The position numbers and the translations under genes are program-made. Positions 1 through 11,401 of a DNA stretch of 64,000 nt are shown piece by piece. The DNA lies in NCBI RefSeq assembly GCF_001039355.2, contig NW_019773847.1, positions 1,139,679-1,203,678 of the forward strand, given 5' to 3'. Origin of the DNA: Lingula anatina. Lineage: Eukaryota > Brachiopoda > Lingulata > Lingulida > Lingulidae. The notes beneath the pieces are model-generated. The model did no database searches. It was not told the origin of the DNA and was given only the letters and a program-made list of their open reading frames with translations. The stretch's first letter is position 1; every line of letters starts with the position of its first letter.

Positions 1-511
1 TTGTCCATTTGTTATGGTTTCTCAGATTGTTATCAGCCTAACTCAAAAATTTCAGGATAGACTTAAATGAAGTGTTCAGGATAGGTCATTTTTTAGGCTA
101 AAAGTAAGTAGATTTTGGTGGTGATCTATTTGTTAATTAGTTTATTAAGAAAGTTTGTTTTAGTCTGTGTTTCTCCAATGTTTGGATCTCCAAATATTTT
201 TTCTCTCAACAGAATAATGTTGGATTTTAAAAGAATTCATGGAACATATTGAGCAGTACCTATCCGTGAAGTGCAAGAATTACCTGCACCTATATATACA
301 TTGTATCATAAACATCATTTGTCATGTTGTGCTTGAACTCCTTCATCGTCACTTACATGTGCCATACATCATTCACCATCAATGTACTTCACTTTGCAGC
401 ACCACTTCATGAGTTCCCTGAATGTATTATTATCCAGCACTGTTCTCTAAAGAGACAAAAGATGTTCTTGGAGATCCAGACATTTTCTTGCAACTTCTTT
501 GCTGGTCTTAC

Positions 512-719
512 ACCCAATAACCATAGATTTTTAGATCGATCTATCCCTGTGGGGAGTCTCACTAGATTACTGTCAGCTTGGCCGGCTTAAGCGTCTGTCC
601 CGCCTACTAAAAGCTGTAAGGGGGTAATTAACTATGGTGCCCGCTTGGCTGACTGCAATTTAGCATGAACCCCCAGGGTTAATCTATAGATTGATCTAAA
701 TCTCTGGGAAAGCACCCTT
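512..719 (-). mobile_element. MITE, AGATCGATC family, copy 1
   Basis: This is the reverse-complement relative of copies at 16957-17128 and 17871-18084. All three share terminal sequence of the form CCATAGATT..AGATCGATC and an internal block reading TAATCTAGTGAGACTCCC on the + strand of the other two. It is about 200 bp long, has no coding capacity and has imperfect terminal inverted repeats, so it is a non-autonomous DNA transposon. The boundaries are approximate because they come from comparison by eye of the three copies. Confidence 0.7.
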
Positions 720-1257
720 AGTTTATGATAGTGATTGCTTCCCGGATTTATACATGTAGAATAATGCTACAGCTGCATGTTATCCATCCCTTTTTTTCAG
801 ATAAATTAAAGATTTTACCTTTTGGTTGCTTGAGATTAGGATAATTCTGATTCTTCTTTACGATCAACACCTAGCAGAATGTGAGAAATCTTATCACTAC
901 TACTAGTAAGTCCCTTTTTTGACTGAGATCCTGGCTCTTTCGTCAAGCTTGACAGGGAACTTCCAACAAGCACTGTACCAGTAACCCAAGTCCATTTGAA
1001 ATGTAACAATAGAAGTGCTATCATATGAAAATTTAATTTTACAGCCCACCCCCCATATAACAAACTATTGATCCTTAAGTTGTAAATGATGTACGTCAAT
1101 CTTGTTAGGGCATTTTGGGCATACATTTTGTCTGCAATATTGAAAATTGTCATATAGTTGCTGCTGAAAAAAATTGCTGTCCCTTGTGTGTTATGCATCA
1201 ATTTCTGTTCAAGAAAACGGCAAAGCATTTGAGATTCACTCAACCTTATTAAGCACA

Positions 1258-1260
<3 letters not shown>

Positions 1261-1327
<67 letters not shown>
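1261..1327. repeat. (TA)n microsatellite
   Basis: An uninterrupted AT dinucleotide tract of about 66 bp. Apparent open frames across it are artefacts of the repeat. Confidence 0.97.
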
Positions 1328-1333
<6 letters not shown>

Positions 1334-1383
1334 CGACTCAACAGTGTGTTTTCATCCATGTTTACCTAAAATTCATTTTTGTT

Positions 1384-2645
1384 GGTGGCCATCTTGGATT
1401 TTTTTGATGATTGGAGCTTAGATAATTACTTTTTGGAAAAATTAGATTCTAAACAGTAAAAGGACACTGCAGTTTATCAAAATATAGTCTTTAATCATTT
1501 TCCCATCATTCAATTTGATGCTTTTCAACATGCAAATCAAAATGTCGTTTGTTTTGAATCCAGAAATTGACGGCCATTTTGGACTTTTCAACCCTAAACT
1601 ACAAGCCTAAAAGCATCGAATCATTCAGTTATATATTCCATTCCATACTTCAACAATAAAGCTCAGAAATAGCCTTTTAAGTAAGGCTCACAACATGTGG
1701 TATTGTCCATACGGGTAGCGTGCAGTTCATTTTTATCAATGGCAAACTTGGAATCATGATAAATGAAGAAAAATTAACCACTTTTTGACAGATTAAAGTG
1801 TCCCAGAAACAAAATGAGATTGCAATACAGGTAAATTTATCTAAAAATAAATATTTTTAATTTGCTAATTATTCAATTTAATGTTTTTTAACATGCAAAT
1901 CAAAATAATGTACTTTTTGAATTCAGAAATTGGCGGCCATTTTGGATTTTTATACCCTGAACAAAATCTCAAAACAATTTAAATTATTCAGTCATACATT
2001 TCATACCATGACCTGTGCAATAAATCCTCCATTAAGTAGTCTGAGATGTTTTATACTGAGAAACTCTTGTTGACATATCAAAACAAAAAGCCCATTTTAT
2101 GTGGTGGCCATCTTGGATTAGAGCTATCTGTGTTCAAATNAACAATTTAAATTATTCAGTCATACATTTCATACCATGACCTGTGCAATAAATCCTCCAT
2201 TAAGTAGTCTGAGATGTTTTATACTAAGAAAGTCTTGTTGACATATCAAAACAAAAAGCCCATTTTATGTGGTGGCCATCTTGGATTAGAGCCATCTGTG
2301 TTCAAATGTACAATTTTGTGATAAATTAACTGGTAAAAATTAAAAATATAGACTTCAACTTATTCAAATACATCAAAACATGTAAAATATTCCTAATTTT
2401 TGGTTAATAAAAAAAAATTCAAATTTAGGTATTTGTATTTTTTCACAAAAAGTAAGGAAAATGGCCGCCATCTTGGATTCAGTCGCCATCTTGAAAAATG
2501 TAAAGTGCCTGAAAAATCAAAGAAGGCCAAAGTACTTGTGATCAGTGCAAATTTTGATAATATTAAGTTGTTAAGTAACTTTTAAATCAATTTTTGTATT
2601 TACAGTTGACACATGAATTTACTGGCGGCCATCTTGGATTTGGTC
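1384..2645. repeat. Degenerate tandem array with GGCCATCTTGGATT cores
   Basis: The core GGCGGCCATCTTGGATT or a close variant recurs near 1384, 1569, 1931, 2101, 2269, 2462 and 2622. Around the cores at 1569 and 1931 a longer unit of about 360 bp is recognisable (TTCAATTT.ATG..TTT..AACATGCAAATCAAAAT, then AGAAATTG.CGGCCATTTTGGA). A single N at 2140 separates two almost identical 168-bp stretches, 1972-2139 and 2141-2308, which probably represent one piece assembled twice. No gene is seen here. Confidence 0.75.
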
Positions 2646-2948
2646 TGTTTCCGGTACAAACGGACACTTTTTCAAGCCGGAAACAAGCAGAAATGAAAAA
2701 TTCAGGTTCTAAACTACAAGAATCAATCATAAAACCTTTGCCTGACGGGGGGTGCAGCCAAATCCTTAAATAAGGCCTTTTTTCATGGACTAAGACAATT
2801 TGCGGTTAAGTGCAGATTTTTAATTTACTTAATTTTCATGAAAATATTTACCTGCAAACAAAAAAAAGTGCCAATGTATCCTCCATTTTACATACTACAA
2901 GATCACAGTCATATACTCAAATAAAATAAGATTTATGAAGTTTTGTGG

Positions 2949-3040
2949 AGGGGGAGTCAAATTTTCATGGGGGGAGTCAGAATTTCATTATGAAAATCTG
3001 ACTGGGGGAGTCAGATTTTCATGGGAGTCAGATTTTCATG
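2949..3040. repeat. Minisatellite, about 20-bp GGGGGAGTCAGATTTTCATG unit
   Basis: Four imperfect direct copies of a GGGGGAGTCA(G/A)ATTTTCATG unit lie within about 95 bp. One inverted partial copy (ATGAAAATCTGACT) sits in the middle, so the array can also form a hairpin. Confidence 0.8.
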
Positions 3041-3359
3041 TTACACCGGCAATCAAAATCGAATGCAGGCATACCGGTACCTGTACATGTGTCCGAGCAA
3101 ATTACCTTTTGCAATAAATCCGGTATAGTTTAGAATTAGTGATTGATTTTGACAATAAATTATTGCTCGACATTATCATAAAGTCTGCGTCGTCAATTAT
3201 TTTTCTCTTCTCTGCTTTAAAGTCTTTTAAATGGTACTTGGGCGGGGATGGTCACTGATCTCTCAACAGATCAAAATTGAATTGAGTCAATACCTTACCC
3301 GGCATGNATAAATAATGATGGTATCGATAAGGACTAATATTATTTATTCTAATATTTAC

Positions 3360-3616
3360 TGCATTTTCATCCTCTCTTCGTCCTGCTTTTCTTTCTTTCT
3401 TTTAAGCATTGCATGCGTATCGTCTCTCTCTTGTTTTTCAACGTCAACTTCACTTTTTCCTTTGTGTTTTTCGTCAACATCTGGCTCGACATCGCCCTTA
3501 TCTTCGTGCTTTTCTTCCAAGCTTTCATTACTTGTTCCAGAAATGTTCAATTCTGTAGCGCCAGCAGCAATGTCTTTCTTAGATTCCAAGCTTGACGATG
3601 AAGGATCTGGATCCAT
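3360..3616 (-). CDS. Unidentified charged ORF; first coding exon or complete 86-aa protein
   Basis: I do not recognise this protein. The ATG is at 3616-3614 on the minus strand. About 85 residues follow, Ser/Asp-rich at first, then dominated by Glu, Lys and Asp, and ending in a basic-acidic stretch (LKRKKEKQDEERMK) that could form a coiled coil. At the 3' end the sequence reads ATGAAAATGCA then GTAAAT. This can be read as a splice donor after 3360 or as a CAG codon followed by a TAA stop. It is therefore either the first exon of a gene running left, towards the N at 3307, or a short complete ORF. It starts about 710 bp from the MIC60 start and points away from it, so a shared promoter is possible. 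Reality as a gene is uncertain; composition and opposite-strand placement are the only support. Confidence 0.35.
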
Positions 3617-4328
3617 CCTCTGCCGAGGAAAGTGTTAAACACAATGTCCTAAGAGACTGCAATATTATATCACAGTTTCACTGAGTTTTTTTCATCCTGT
3701 TTCAATTGCCACTTGAGCTTACATCTCATTTCGATTTACCCGTAATGTAGAGCTTATTTTTCCTTTCGAATAGAGTTTCCCAGAACAAATGACCATATAA
3801 CAGTTAGTGTTCAAAACATATTGAATCCAGAATATATAAATATATAAATATAATAATCCAATTAAGAACGTAAGGCATCCACCATTGTTGTCAAATCGTC
3901 TCTAATTATTAATGCAATATATATTTATTTAATTGCGCTAGCTGTGAGTACCCAGACTCCTCTCGCCCATTCAGCCATATTGTGTGGATGCACCGAAATG
4001 TGGAGGGCACCTTCGAAGCAAATTGCAAGGAACATTTCCGTAAGTTGTTAAGTGGAATATGCCTATGGCAGTTTGATTCAGCTAGATAATGCATCAAACG
4101 ACATCAGTATGTTGCATAAATAGTGTCACCACATCACTATTAGTGACGAAATTTATCTGTTCGTTGACACCGGTCGGTGGTGTGCTTCTTCACCCATACA
4201 ATTATGACTACGTGATCAAACATATACTGTAGTTTTAAGTTCCTGACTCTGTCCGCAGCGATTTGAAAGTACAGTTATATTCACTGCTGGTGCTAGAGTC
4301 AAAGAAGGTATACATAAGCCCCAAAAAC
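3617..4328. other. Intergenic / 5' region of MIC60
   Basis: Divergent spacer between the unidentified minus-strand ORF and the MIC60 start. It must hold the MIC60 promoter and 5' UTR. I see no convincing TATA box and no other gene. Confidence 0.5.
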
Positions 4329-6240
4329 ATGGCGATTACTTTGCCTTATCTTAAATGCCTTACAAATTACAATGCTACGCATATTAGGTAAGGCTTTATT
4401 CCACCACTGTATGCCCCAATTAAGAATTAAAAGAGCTGAGTGCTAGCTAGACCTCGACCTAAATATGGCGGACCTACATGAAAGGAAGACTGCTTAATCC
4501 TGTAATGGCCTCTCATGCTCGGCACCCCACGCATCGTCCCTCGACTGGTTGAATTGATTAGAGTTAATTACTGTATGCAGGGACGACACCAAACATTAGT
4601 TGATATTTTTAATATAGTTGATATTTTTTGTTTCAAGACAAAATGAAGCTGTGGGACCATGTAAAGCTCAATAAAAACATGAATTTATACTTTATTAAAT
4701 TTTTTATATCATTATAAAGCTCAATAAAAACATAAATTTATACTAAAAAAAAATTTTTTTACTAACAGTGCTCTTCTGGACCAGCTAAACCCAGGGGTCC
4801 TAATGTTAAGGCCAATGCACTACTAGGCCTTGGTAAACGAGGTTTTAGTCAGACCCACAGATTGTGGCAGAATGCTGCTCCACCACCACCATCCCGAGGA
4901 GGAGGGTAAGGGTACTAGTGTGTTTGTGTGTGCGTGCGTATGTGTGTGTGTTTGTGTGTGAACTGAGCATTGTGACATAGCATACACCTATGATTATTTT
5001 CATATACCTAAGTATTAGTAAGAATTTCCAGTTATTGAAGAAAATAAGAAGGATTAGATGCCCAATGAATATTCAGTGTTTACATTACATTCAGTGTTTA
5101 TATTTATATTTTTTTATCTTTCCAGTGGAGGTGCTGGTAGCTGGATACTTCCTCTCACAGGGTTGACAGTGGTTGGTGTTGGAGGAAATGTAGCTTATGC
5201 TCTGTATGAACCTACCTATAGGGAATTCTTGGAGGAAAAAGTGCCATATGCAGATTTAGCTTTTCAATACCTCCCAGCCAAGAAAGACATAACTAAGTGA
5301 GCAAAAGTTTTAGGATATAAATAGACACTTAGTTGCATACATATGTTGAGTATGACAAAATAAATAACAGACAAAAGGCTTTAATTTTTGGCCTTAACAG
5401 TTCCTCAGATAAGCTATTATTTTGTCATTTGTAGTTTTGTTTGGATTTAATCCAGATAATAGTTTGAATACATTATTATGAAAAATATCAACTAATGTTT
5501 GGTTATATATTTGATCTTTTTTAAATTATATTAGAAATAACATCTTACGAGGATCCCCAGCTTTATCAGGATCAACACCAAAGGTAGTTGAAAATATTTT
5601 AATCAAATAGTAATGCTAATTTGCTTCTAAAATTTTATAAATGTGTGCATTTCTATGTGCATCATATAGATACCTGTATGGTAAAAAAAAAATAATAATA
5701 AAACAGAAAAAGAAAAAAATGGCAGGATGATTGATCAGTTTCATGCAACATAATTAATTAGTTAAGTCAGTTGATAAAACTTCATTCGTCAAAAACTTTT
5801 TTCAGCTAAACCAATTCTTCTCCCATTACCAGAATTTTCACAATAAGACTGTTACTCTTTAGTACACATTTTGATGTTTATATTGGACTTCTTCAACTTG
5901 TGCAGAAGCAATGCAGCTTTTTTTAAAATTTATAATGCAGTCTGAAGACAGGGCTGACATAGAGCAAGTTCCTGAGAAAGTTGAAGCAAAGAGTTCTGCA
6001 CAGCTGGATTTGTCTCCTAAGGGTGTGGCTGTTAAAGCAAAGAAAAAGAAAAGTAAGATAATGTATGCTTTCTTGAATTTGAAAGTGCAAATATACAGCA
6101 GTCTTCTTTAAATTGATAATAAGAGAAATCTTTATTTTTTAAAATGTTAACAGGTTATGTTTTGAAGACATAAAATATAATTTTATTGGGAATAAATGTG
6201 CAATTTCTGTAAAGAGTTGTAATTTAAGTGTGTGAAAGAG

Positions 6241-6290
<50 letters not shown>

Positions 6291-9200
6291 TTTGCAAGTT
6301 GAAATTCCGGAAGAAGTTGCAAAGGAAATTGAAAAAGAACAGGACTTGGAAAGAAAAAGACAAGACAAATTGGAGGTAGACCATAAGATCAAAGAAGAAG
6401 AAGATTTAATAATGGAAAGAAATAAAGGTAATATCATCTACAAAGTTATATAAAAACACAAAGTGAGTCTTCAGTACCAGGCTTATCTTCACTGTATGTG
6501 AAAACATTGTTCCTTCTTCACAATTTGACTAAATAAAGCTAAACCATTCTTTTGATATACTGACATGGTATGTGGCTGTATTTATTCTGATCACTGTGTC
6601 TGTTCTTTTTGCAGTCGCTGATAAATACATCAGTCTGTATAAATTTTGCTTTAAATTTACCAAGTGGCTTTGTTTGGTTAAAAAGTTTCCTTTCAAAAAT
6701 CAGTATGATCAGATTGTTTTTACAGGAATAATTGTTTTTTACGTGTATTTTGGCAATGTTTGTCCTATGATTATCAAGCCATATTTTTATTTTACTTCAA
6801 ATTTGCTTAATGGCTTTGCTTAAGAAAAAGACATGTTGGCATGATGGGATTATTTTATTATTTTTTCTTTCTTTCTTTTTTTTCATTTTTTTTCTATCAC
6901 ATTGTTGTGCTAAGTTTTCTTGTTAGCTAGATAATTCAATAGTTAGTTATTCTAACTAACGACTGCTTCGTGAAACGGGACCCTGAATATTTGCCAGCTT
7001 TGCTGTTTACTTATTTATTTTCTCAATAGAGCTTGAAGAGCAAGTGGACAAGTCTGTGACTTCTGCAAAGAAATTGGTTCAGCGTGCAGTAGACCTTCAC
7101 CATCACGCTGCAGAGGTCATTGCAAATCATACTAAACTGTTCCGAAAGACCATGGATGAGTCTTCAGAGGTACACATTTTTAATACTGCATCATTTAATT
7201 TATGGCAAAGTCAGAACATTTAGAATTATATATATTAGAATTGGTCACCAAATATCTTAGGAATTGAAATAGCAGTAGCAAACGATTTTCTTTAATCATT
7301 AAGTTTTTACTATTTTTTTATGTTGAAACCTTCAAACTTGGAAAATAAGTTTTAGATAGGCCACATTCACAACAGATGATTCTCATGCTAACTGTCCTAG
7401 CTAACTCAGAGCTGAGATTTAATCTGTTTAATTGCCAGGCCCCTGCAGGCCTGGCGCATGTGGTAGGCAGGGAGTCCTTGCTTTCAAGTAGGGTTGGCTG
7501 TATTTGATCCATGGACCAGTTAGTCTGCAGATCATCTGTTCTGAATGTGGCCATAGATGTTTTCACACTTATTTTTGTCATCTTTATCATGTGTAACATT
7601 TGTATGTAAGATTATTGATGTGTAATACATGAAAAACTGGCTCACCTAGTTACTAAGTTTTGAACACATCAGATATGTCAGAACAAAATGTCTAAAATAA
7701 TGATTTTTTAGTTTTTTTCCTCAAGCTTGTTTTTGTACCATTGTTTCTAATTTAGGGTGATAAAGAATCCCATAGAGCTGAGCTTTTCCATGCTGGTGAG
7801 CTGAAAAAGAAAGCTCAAGAAGAGGCAGAAAGAATGCGACAGTTTGCTCAGTAGGATATTTATTAATTTTCTATGTGAATGTCTGTGAGTCTATGTATTT
7901 CTGTGCATGCCCACACGCATGCATGTTTTATCTATTAGATCTCCATAAGTATGCTTTGTCAGCTTCTTAACCAACTCTGATAGATATTGCATTTAGTTAT
8001 TTCTCATAATTTGTTTTCTTTTAGGTATTTAATTAAAATGATGGTTTCTTATAACATTTTACTTCTAAACTATTTAGTGATGAATTAGAAATGCTGAAAA
8101 AGGCAATAGAAGATGGCAAAGCTGAAGCTAAAACTGAGGCAAATGAGATATTGGCACAGGCCCAAGACCAGTACAGCAACCTAAAATATGAACTAGATGG
8201 AGTAGTTGCAAAAGTAGGTAACTGTTAAACTTAATAATATTGTATGTAATTATACCATGGCTGGGCCTTCAGACAATAGGATAATTGCACTTGTAATTCA
8301 TTTACAGGCTCCCCTGTATTTTCATACGCTTCAGTCTGTGCATTCTTCCTATTTTTTGAAGCACCAGTGTGGTATAAGTCAGTTACAACGACTCATTGTC
8401 CACTGTATGCAACATACAAGAGCAAACATTAGGCTCTTGGATGTCACATACAGTAGATGACTCTTGTTGTAACTAGTACTAATATTGAGATATGATATGA
8501 TGTAAAATTCCTAATTTGCAGATTTCAATTAATTTTTGTTTTCAGTTCTGCATTTGTTTAAGACAAAGTAATTGACAAGAGTTATGTTAGTTTGAAATTC
8601 TCTTTCTCTTTTAGGTCAGCCATGCCTTGTCTGAGTCAAATATATTGCATCATTATAAGGACCGCGTGGAAAAAGGAAAAGACCAGTTTCAGAAAGAGAT
8701 GGAGAGTATAGTACCAGATGTAAAACTAGGAGAAAAGGGTGAATTGCCTTGTACATTATTTGATGATTTAAGTTTGTTTTAATTTAAGGATATTAACTGA
8801 AAACACACAATCAGTGAATGCTAGTTATTGGGAGTGGTAGTTTTTGCATTATTTTACTCACAAAATTTATACTGGAACACAATTGTATGTACTAGACTCC
8901 TGCTCTTAGAAACCTTGGCTTATGCCAGAAACATGAGATATTGCAACAATTTTATATTTTTCCAGGTCAGAAACTCAGTGTAGAAGAGCTCAATTCCCTT
9001 CTTTCGCATGCTCACCGACGAATTGATCAACTGCAGAAGCAGCTGGCAGAACATGAGGTCTCACAGTTAAAAGTTGTGGGTGAAACACTGGAACAACAGC
9101 GTACTACAGATGAAAAACTGCTAGATTCTAGGTTGCAAATAGAGAAAGAAGCTCTGATCAGCAAATTTGAAATAGAGAAAAAACATTTGGTAATTTGAAA

Positions 9201-11194
9201 GCTAATAAAAAAGATAAACATGTTTAATGAAATTTTACTATAAATCCATTTAATGATTATGTAGCTTTTGAAATAAGAGAATTTTACTTTTCATTATTAA
9301 CTAATAGTAAAAGATTGTTAAAAACAAACTGTTTTACATAAGCTGTTTGTGCACTTAAAAGGATTTCCAAGCTTGAACAATTTAACCTAGTATTTCTTTA
9401 GTATTGGTATAATACTTTTTTATTTCAGGAAACTAATGCAAGAATTGAATTTGAGAAGGAGCTTCGTCAAGCACTGGCTCGCCAAGCTGCAGCATACAAT
9501 GACCATTTAACAGAAGTACTAGCAACACAGCGGAAGGACTTGGAGGCCGAATTTGACAAGATGGCAGAAGAGGCTGCTAGAAAGAAGCACAATGACTTGA
9601 ATAAGGAAATAACCTCATTGGCTGGCAGGCTGTTTTCCATGGAATTGGCTATACAAGGTATCTACACGCATAATACACAATAGTGAATTTGAATTTATAG
9701 CTATTAATTTGTAATTATCAGTTATTCATTTGCCCTCTTGGTCACAGGCTTGAAGGTAAAAGTTCAACTTTCAAAATTGTACAATATTGTTTTATTGTAC
9801 CGCCAGCCTGGCATATGGGGGTACACATGGTTTTGGTCCCACCGCTATGTCACCTTTACATCTTCTCCTAAACGACAAGATCCTGCTTACCCATCTCTTG
9901 GATTTTGGCTGCACATAATCTCAACTCGATTCACGTAAATTTTGGGCTTCATCGGTGCACCAGTCTAGGTATGGTAGTCGTTGCAATGCACCCTTGTTTG
10001 AAATTAAAATGCTAAATATACCTTTTTTTTTTTTTTTTTCATACAAATGCACCTACTCTGGCTAGTGTTACAAGACTCGGAGGGAATATCACCTCTGATC
10101 CTCTAGTTACAATGATGTTATTATTACATAAATATATAGTGAGAAATGACTCATGAACCCATAAAGAGCAAAGACCATGATGGACATATCCAGATATATT
10201 TAAATGGCTATGCAAAAGGATCCCCCCCAACTCAAATAATCAATCACACTAGGCATTCCTTGTAAAGGAAATACAATATTATTATTTGCATTATAATTGT
10301 ATTCTTTATATATATATATGTAGTGCAGAGAGCTGGCATAAATGACATTGCAGCATTTGGAGCATAAATGTCTTCTTCTTCTTCTTCTTCTTCTTCTTAT
10401 TATTATTATTATTTAGTTAATGCTTTTCATTTGATTCAGGTCAAGCCTTAAAGGAAATGGAAGGTGGCACAGCACATGAATATTGGTTGGCTAGCCAAGC
10501 TTTATTGAATGCCATCACCACGGGGACTGGGGATGCTGAAAATCCAAAGAAACCCCTGGAGGAGGAGATTGCTGCAGTTAGGGATGCAGCAGGCTTGGAC
10601 CCCTTTGTAGCCAGTGTGTTGAATGGTGTGCCAAGTGAGGCTGTGGACAAGGGCGTGTGGAGTGCAGATTCTCTGAAGAGCAGATTTGAGAAAGTGTACA
10701 AGGTTTGTCGTCGAGTAGCTTTGGTTGGAGAAAATGGTGCTGGTCCAATGCTCTACCTGTTATCCTGGCTCCAGCAGCTGTTTATCTTCGATACTGGATA
10801 CACCGCATCACCAAATTCAGACATGGCGCCAGAAGAGGTGAACACCATAAGTTTGCTAGCACGTGCAAAATACTTTATGGACAGAGGTAACTTTGAGAAT
10901 GCTGTGAAATATATAGGCCAGTTGCAGGGAATGCCTAAGAGAGTAGCAAGTGATTGGCTGAGGGATGCTCGTGTGATGGTGGAAACCAAGCAGGCTGCAG
11001 ATGTTCTTGCTGCTCATGCCTCAGCCAGGGGTCTGGGGGCTGTATCTGATTATGCTGTACCACCACCTTTCTCACTAATGCCTGAGGATAATGATAAAGA
11101 AACACAAGGAGACAAAAAGCAAGTAAAAAAGAAGAAGAAAAAGGTTGAAAAGAAAGCACCCAGCGAACCTCCCCCAAGTGATACAGAGTCTTAA
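4329..11194 (+). CDS. IMMT: MICOS complex subunit MIC60 (mitofilin)
   Basis: Inner-membrane organiser of mitochondrial crista junctions. Thirteen coding exons join in frame to 777 residues (human protein about 758): 4329-4387, 4795-4905, 5126-5296, 5535-5583, 5941-6052, 6299-6427, 7030-7169, 7756-7850, 8078-8213, 8615-8738, 8966-9189, 9429-9657, 10440-11194. The N-terminus is basic and Cys/Asn-containing, as in a mitochondrial presequence. One membrane segment follows at about residues 61-82 (SWILPLTGLTVVGVGGNVAY). A long Lys/Glu-rich coiled coil covers about residues 140-530, and the C-terminal mitofilin domain lies in the last exon. Exon 2 must start at 4795 rather than at the AG ending at 4768, because only the later acceptor keeps the frame with exon 1. 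The protein ends in a Lys-rich extension. Splice joins are inferred by phase; no transcript was available. Confidence 0.93.
4450..4592 (+). mobile_element. Decayed fragment of the palindromic TTA-type MITE family in MIC60 intron 1
   Basis: The stretch CCTAAATATGGCGGACCTACATGAAAGGAAGACTG and the following ..TAATCCTGTAATGGCCTCTCATGC match, with substitutions, the arms of the elements at 33297-33598 and 52048-52301. It is shorter and more diverged than those copies. Confidence 0.6.
6241..6289. repeat. (ATT)n microsatellite at the MIC60 exon 6 acceptor
   Basis: About 16 uninterrupted ATT units end 9 bases before the exon 6 boundary (6299) and occupy the usual position of the polypyrimidine tract. 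Confidence 0.95.
6590..7015 (+). repeat. Dispersed repeat in MIC60 intron 6
   Basis: Parts of this stretch (TTAAATTTACCAAGTGG.TTTGTTTGG, then TTCAAAAATCAGTATGATC, then TTTGCCAGCTTTGCTGT) recur in the same order, diverged, at 44372-44860. No coding capacity is visible. The class is unknown. Confidence 0.5.
7357..7554. mobile_element. MITE, GGCCACATTCAGAACAG family, in MIC60 intron 7
   Basis: Its ends are inverted repeats: AGGCCACATTCACAACAGATGAT on the left and ATCATCTGTTCTGAATGTGGCC on the right. A second member lies at 16707-16859. It is about 200 bp and non-coding. Confidence 0.75.
8263..8480 (+). mobile_element. Short interspersed element in MIC60 intron 9
   Basis: It is homologous to the reverse complement of 26058-26330 and of its haplotype duplicate 28539-28816. 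Shared blocks are ACAATAGGATAA, CTCCCCTGTATTTT/CTCGCCTGTATTTT, ATAAGTCAGTT.CA and the tail TATGCAACATACAAGAGC. It ends with an ACTCTTGTTG.AACTAGT segment. It is non-coding. Confidence 0.65.
9795..9985 (+). repeat. Dispersed repeat beginning TTGTACCGCCAGC in MIC60 intron 12
   Basis: The first 60 bp (TTGTACC.CCAGC..., GGTACACATGGTTT.GGTCCC) match the start of the insertion at 58313-58395. The remainder has no match in this window. Probably the end of an interspersed element. Confidence 0.5.
10371..10414. repeat. (TTC)n(TTA)n microsatellite
   Basis: A trinucleotide tract in MIC60 intron 12, shortly upstream of the last exon. Confidence 0.9.
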
Positions 11195-11395
11195 TCATGA
11201 AGTTTTCTAGCAAACTAATGAACTTAAGACCCTTTTACATATACAATTATTTGTTGTATTCTTTTCCAAGCAGCATGATTTCAAATATCAACTGCCTGAT
11301 TTAATTATAATTTTTACCACATTGACCACAAACTGAACTGACTTAAATAATGTCAATATTTGACTCTTTGCATATTGAAATGTGAAGAGCTTGAA

Positions 11396-11401
11396 AATAA
11401 A
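11396..11401 (+). terminator. Candidate MIC60 polyadenylation signal (AATAAA)
   Basis: The first AATAAA after the MIC60 stop lies about 200 bases downstream, a typical short 3' UTR distance. No downstream element was verified. Confidence 0.55.

Noticed and set aside
836-1243. 135-codon minus-strand ORF
   Set aside because: The last third looks somewhat protein-like, but the front is AT-driven. A possible acceptor before it gives two competing frames, and there is no recognisable family.
3315-3638. Ser/Phe-rich + strand ORF
   Set aside because: Shadow of the charged minus-strand ORF in the same place.
4769-4905. MIC60 exon 2 starting at 4769 after ACTAACAG
   Set aside because: It has a good-looking acceptor, but joining it to exon 1 (59 nt) shifts the frame and meets a stop. 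The acceptor ending at 4794 restores the frame, so it was chosen.
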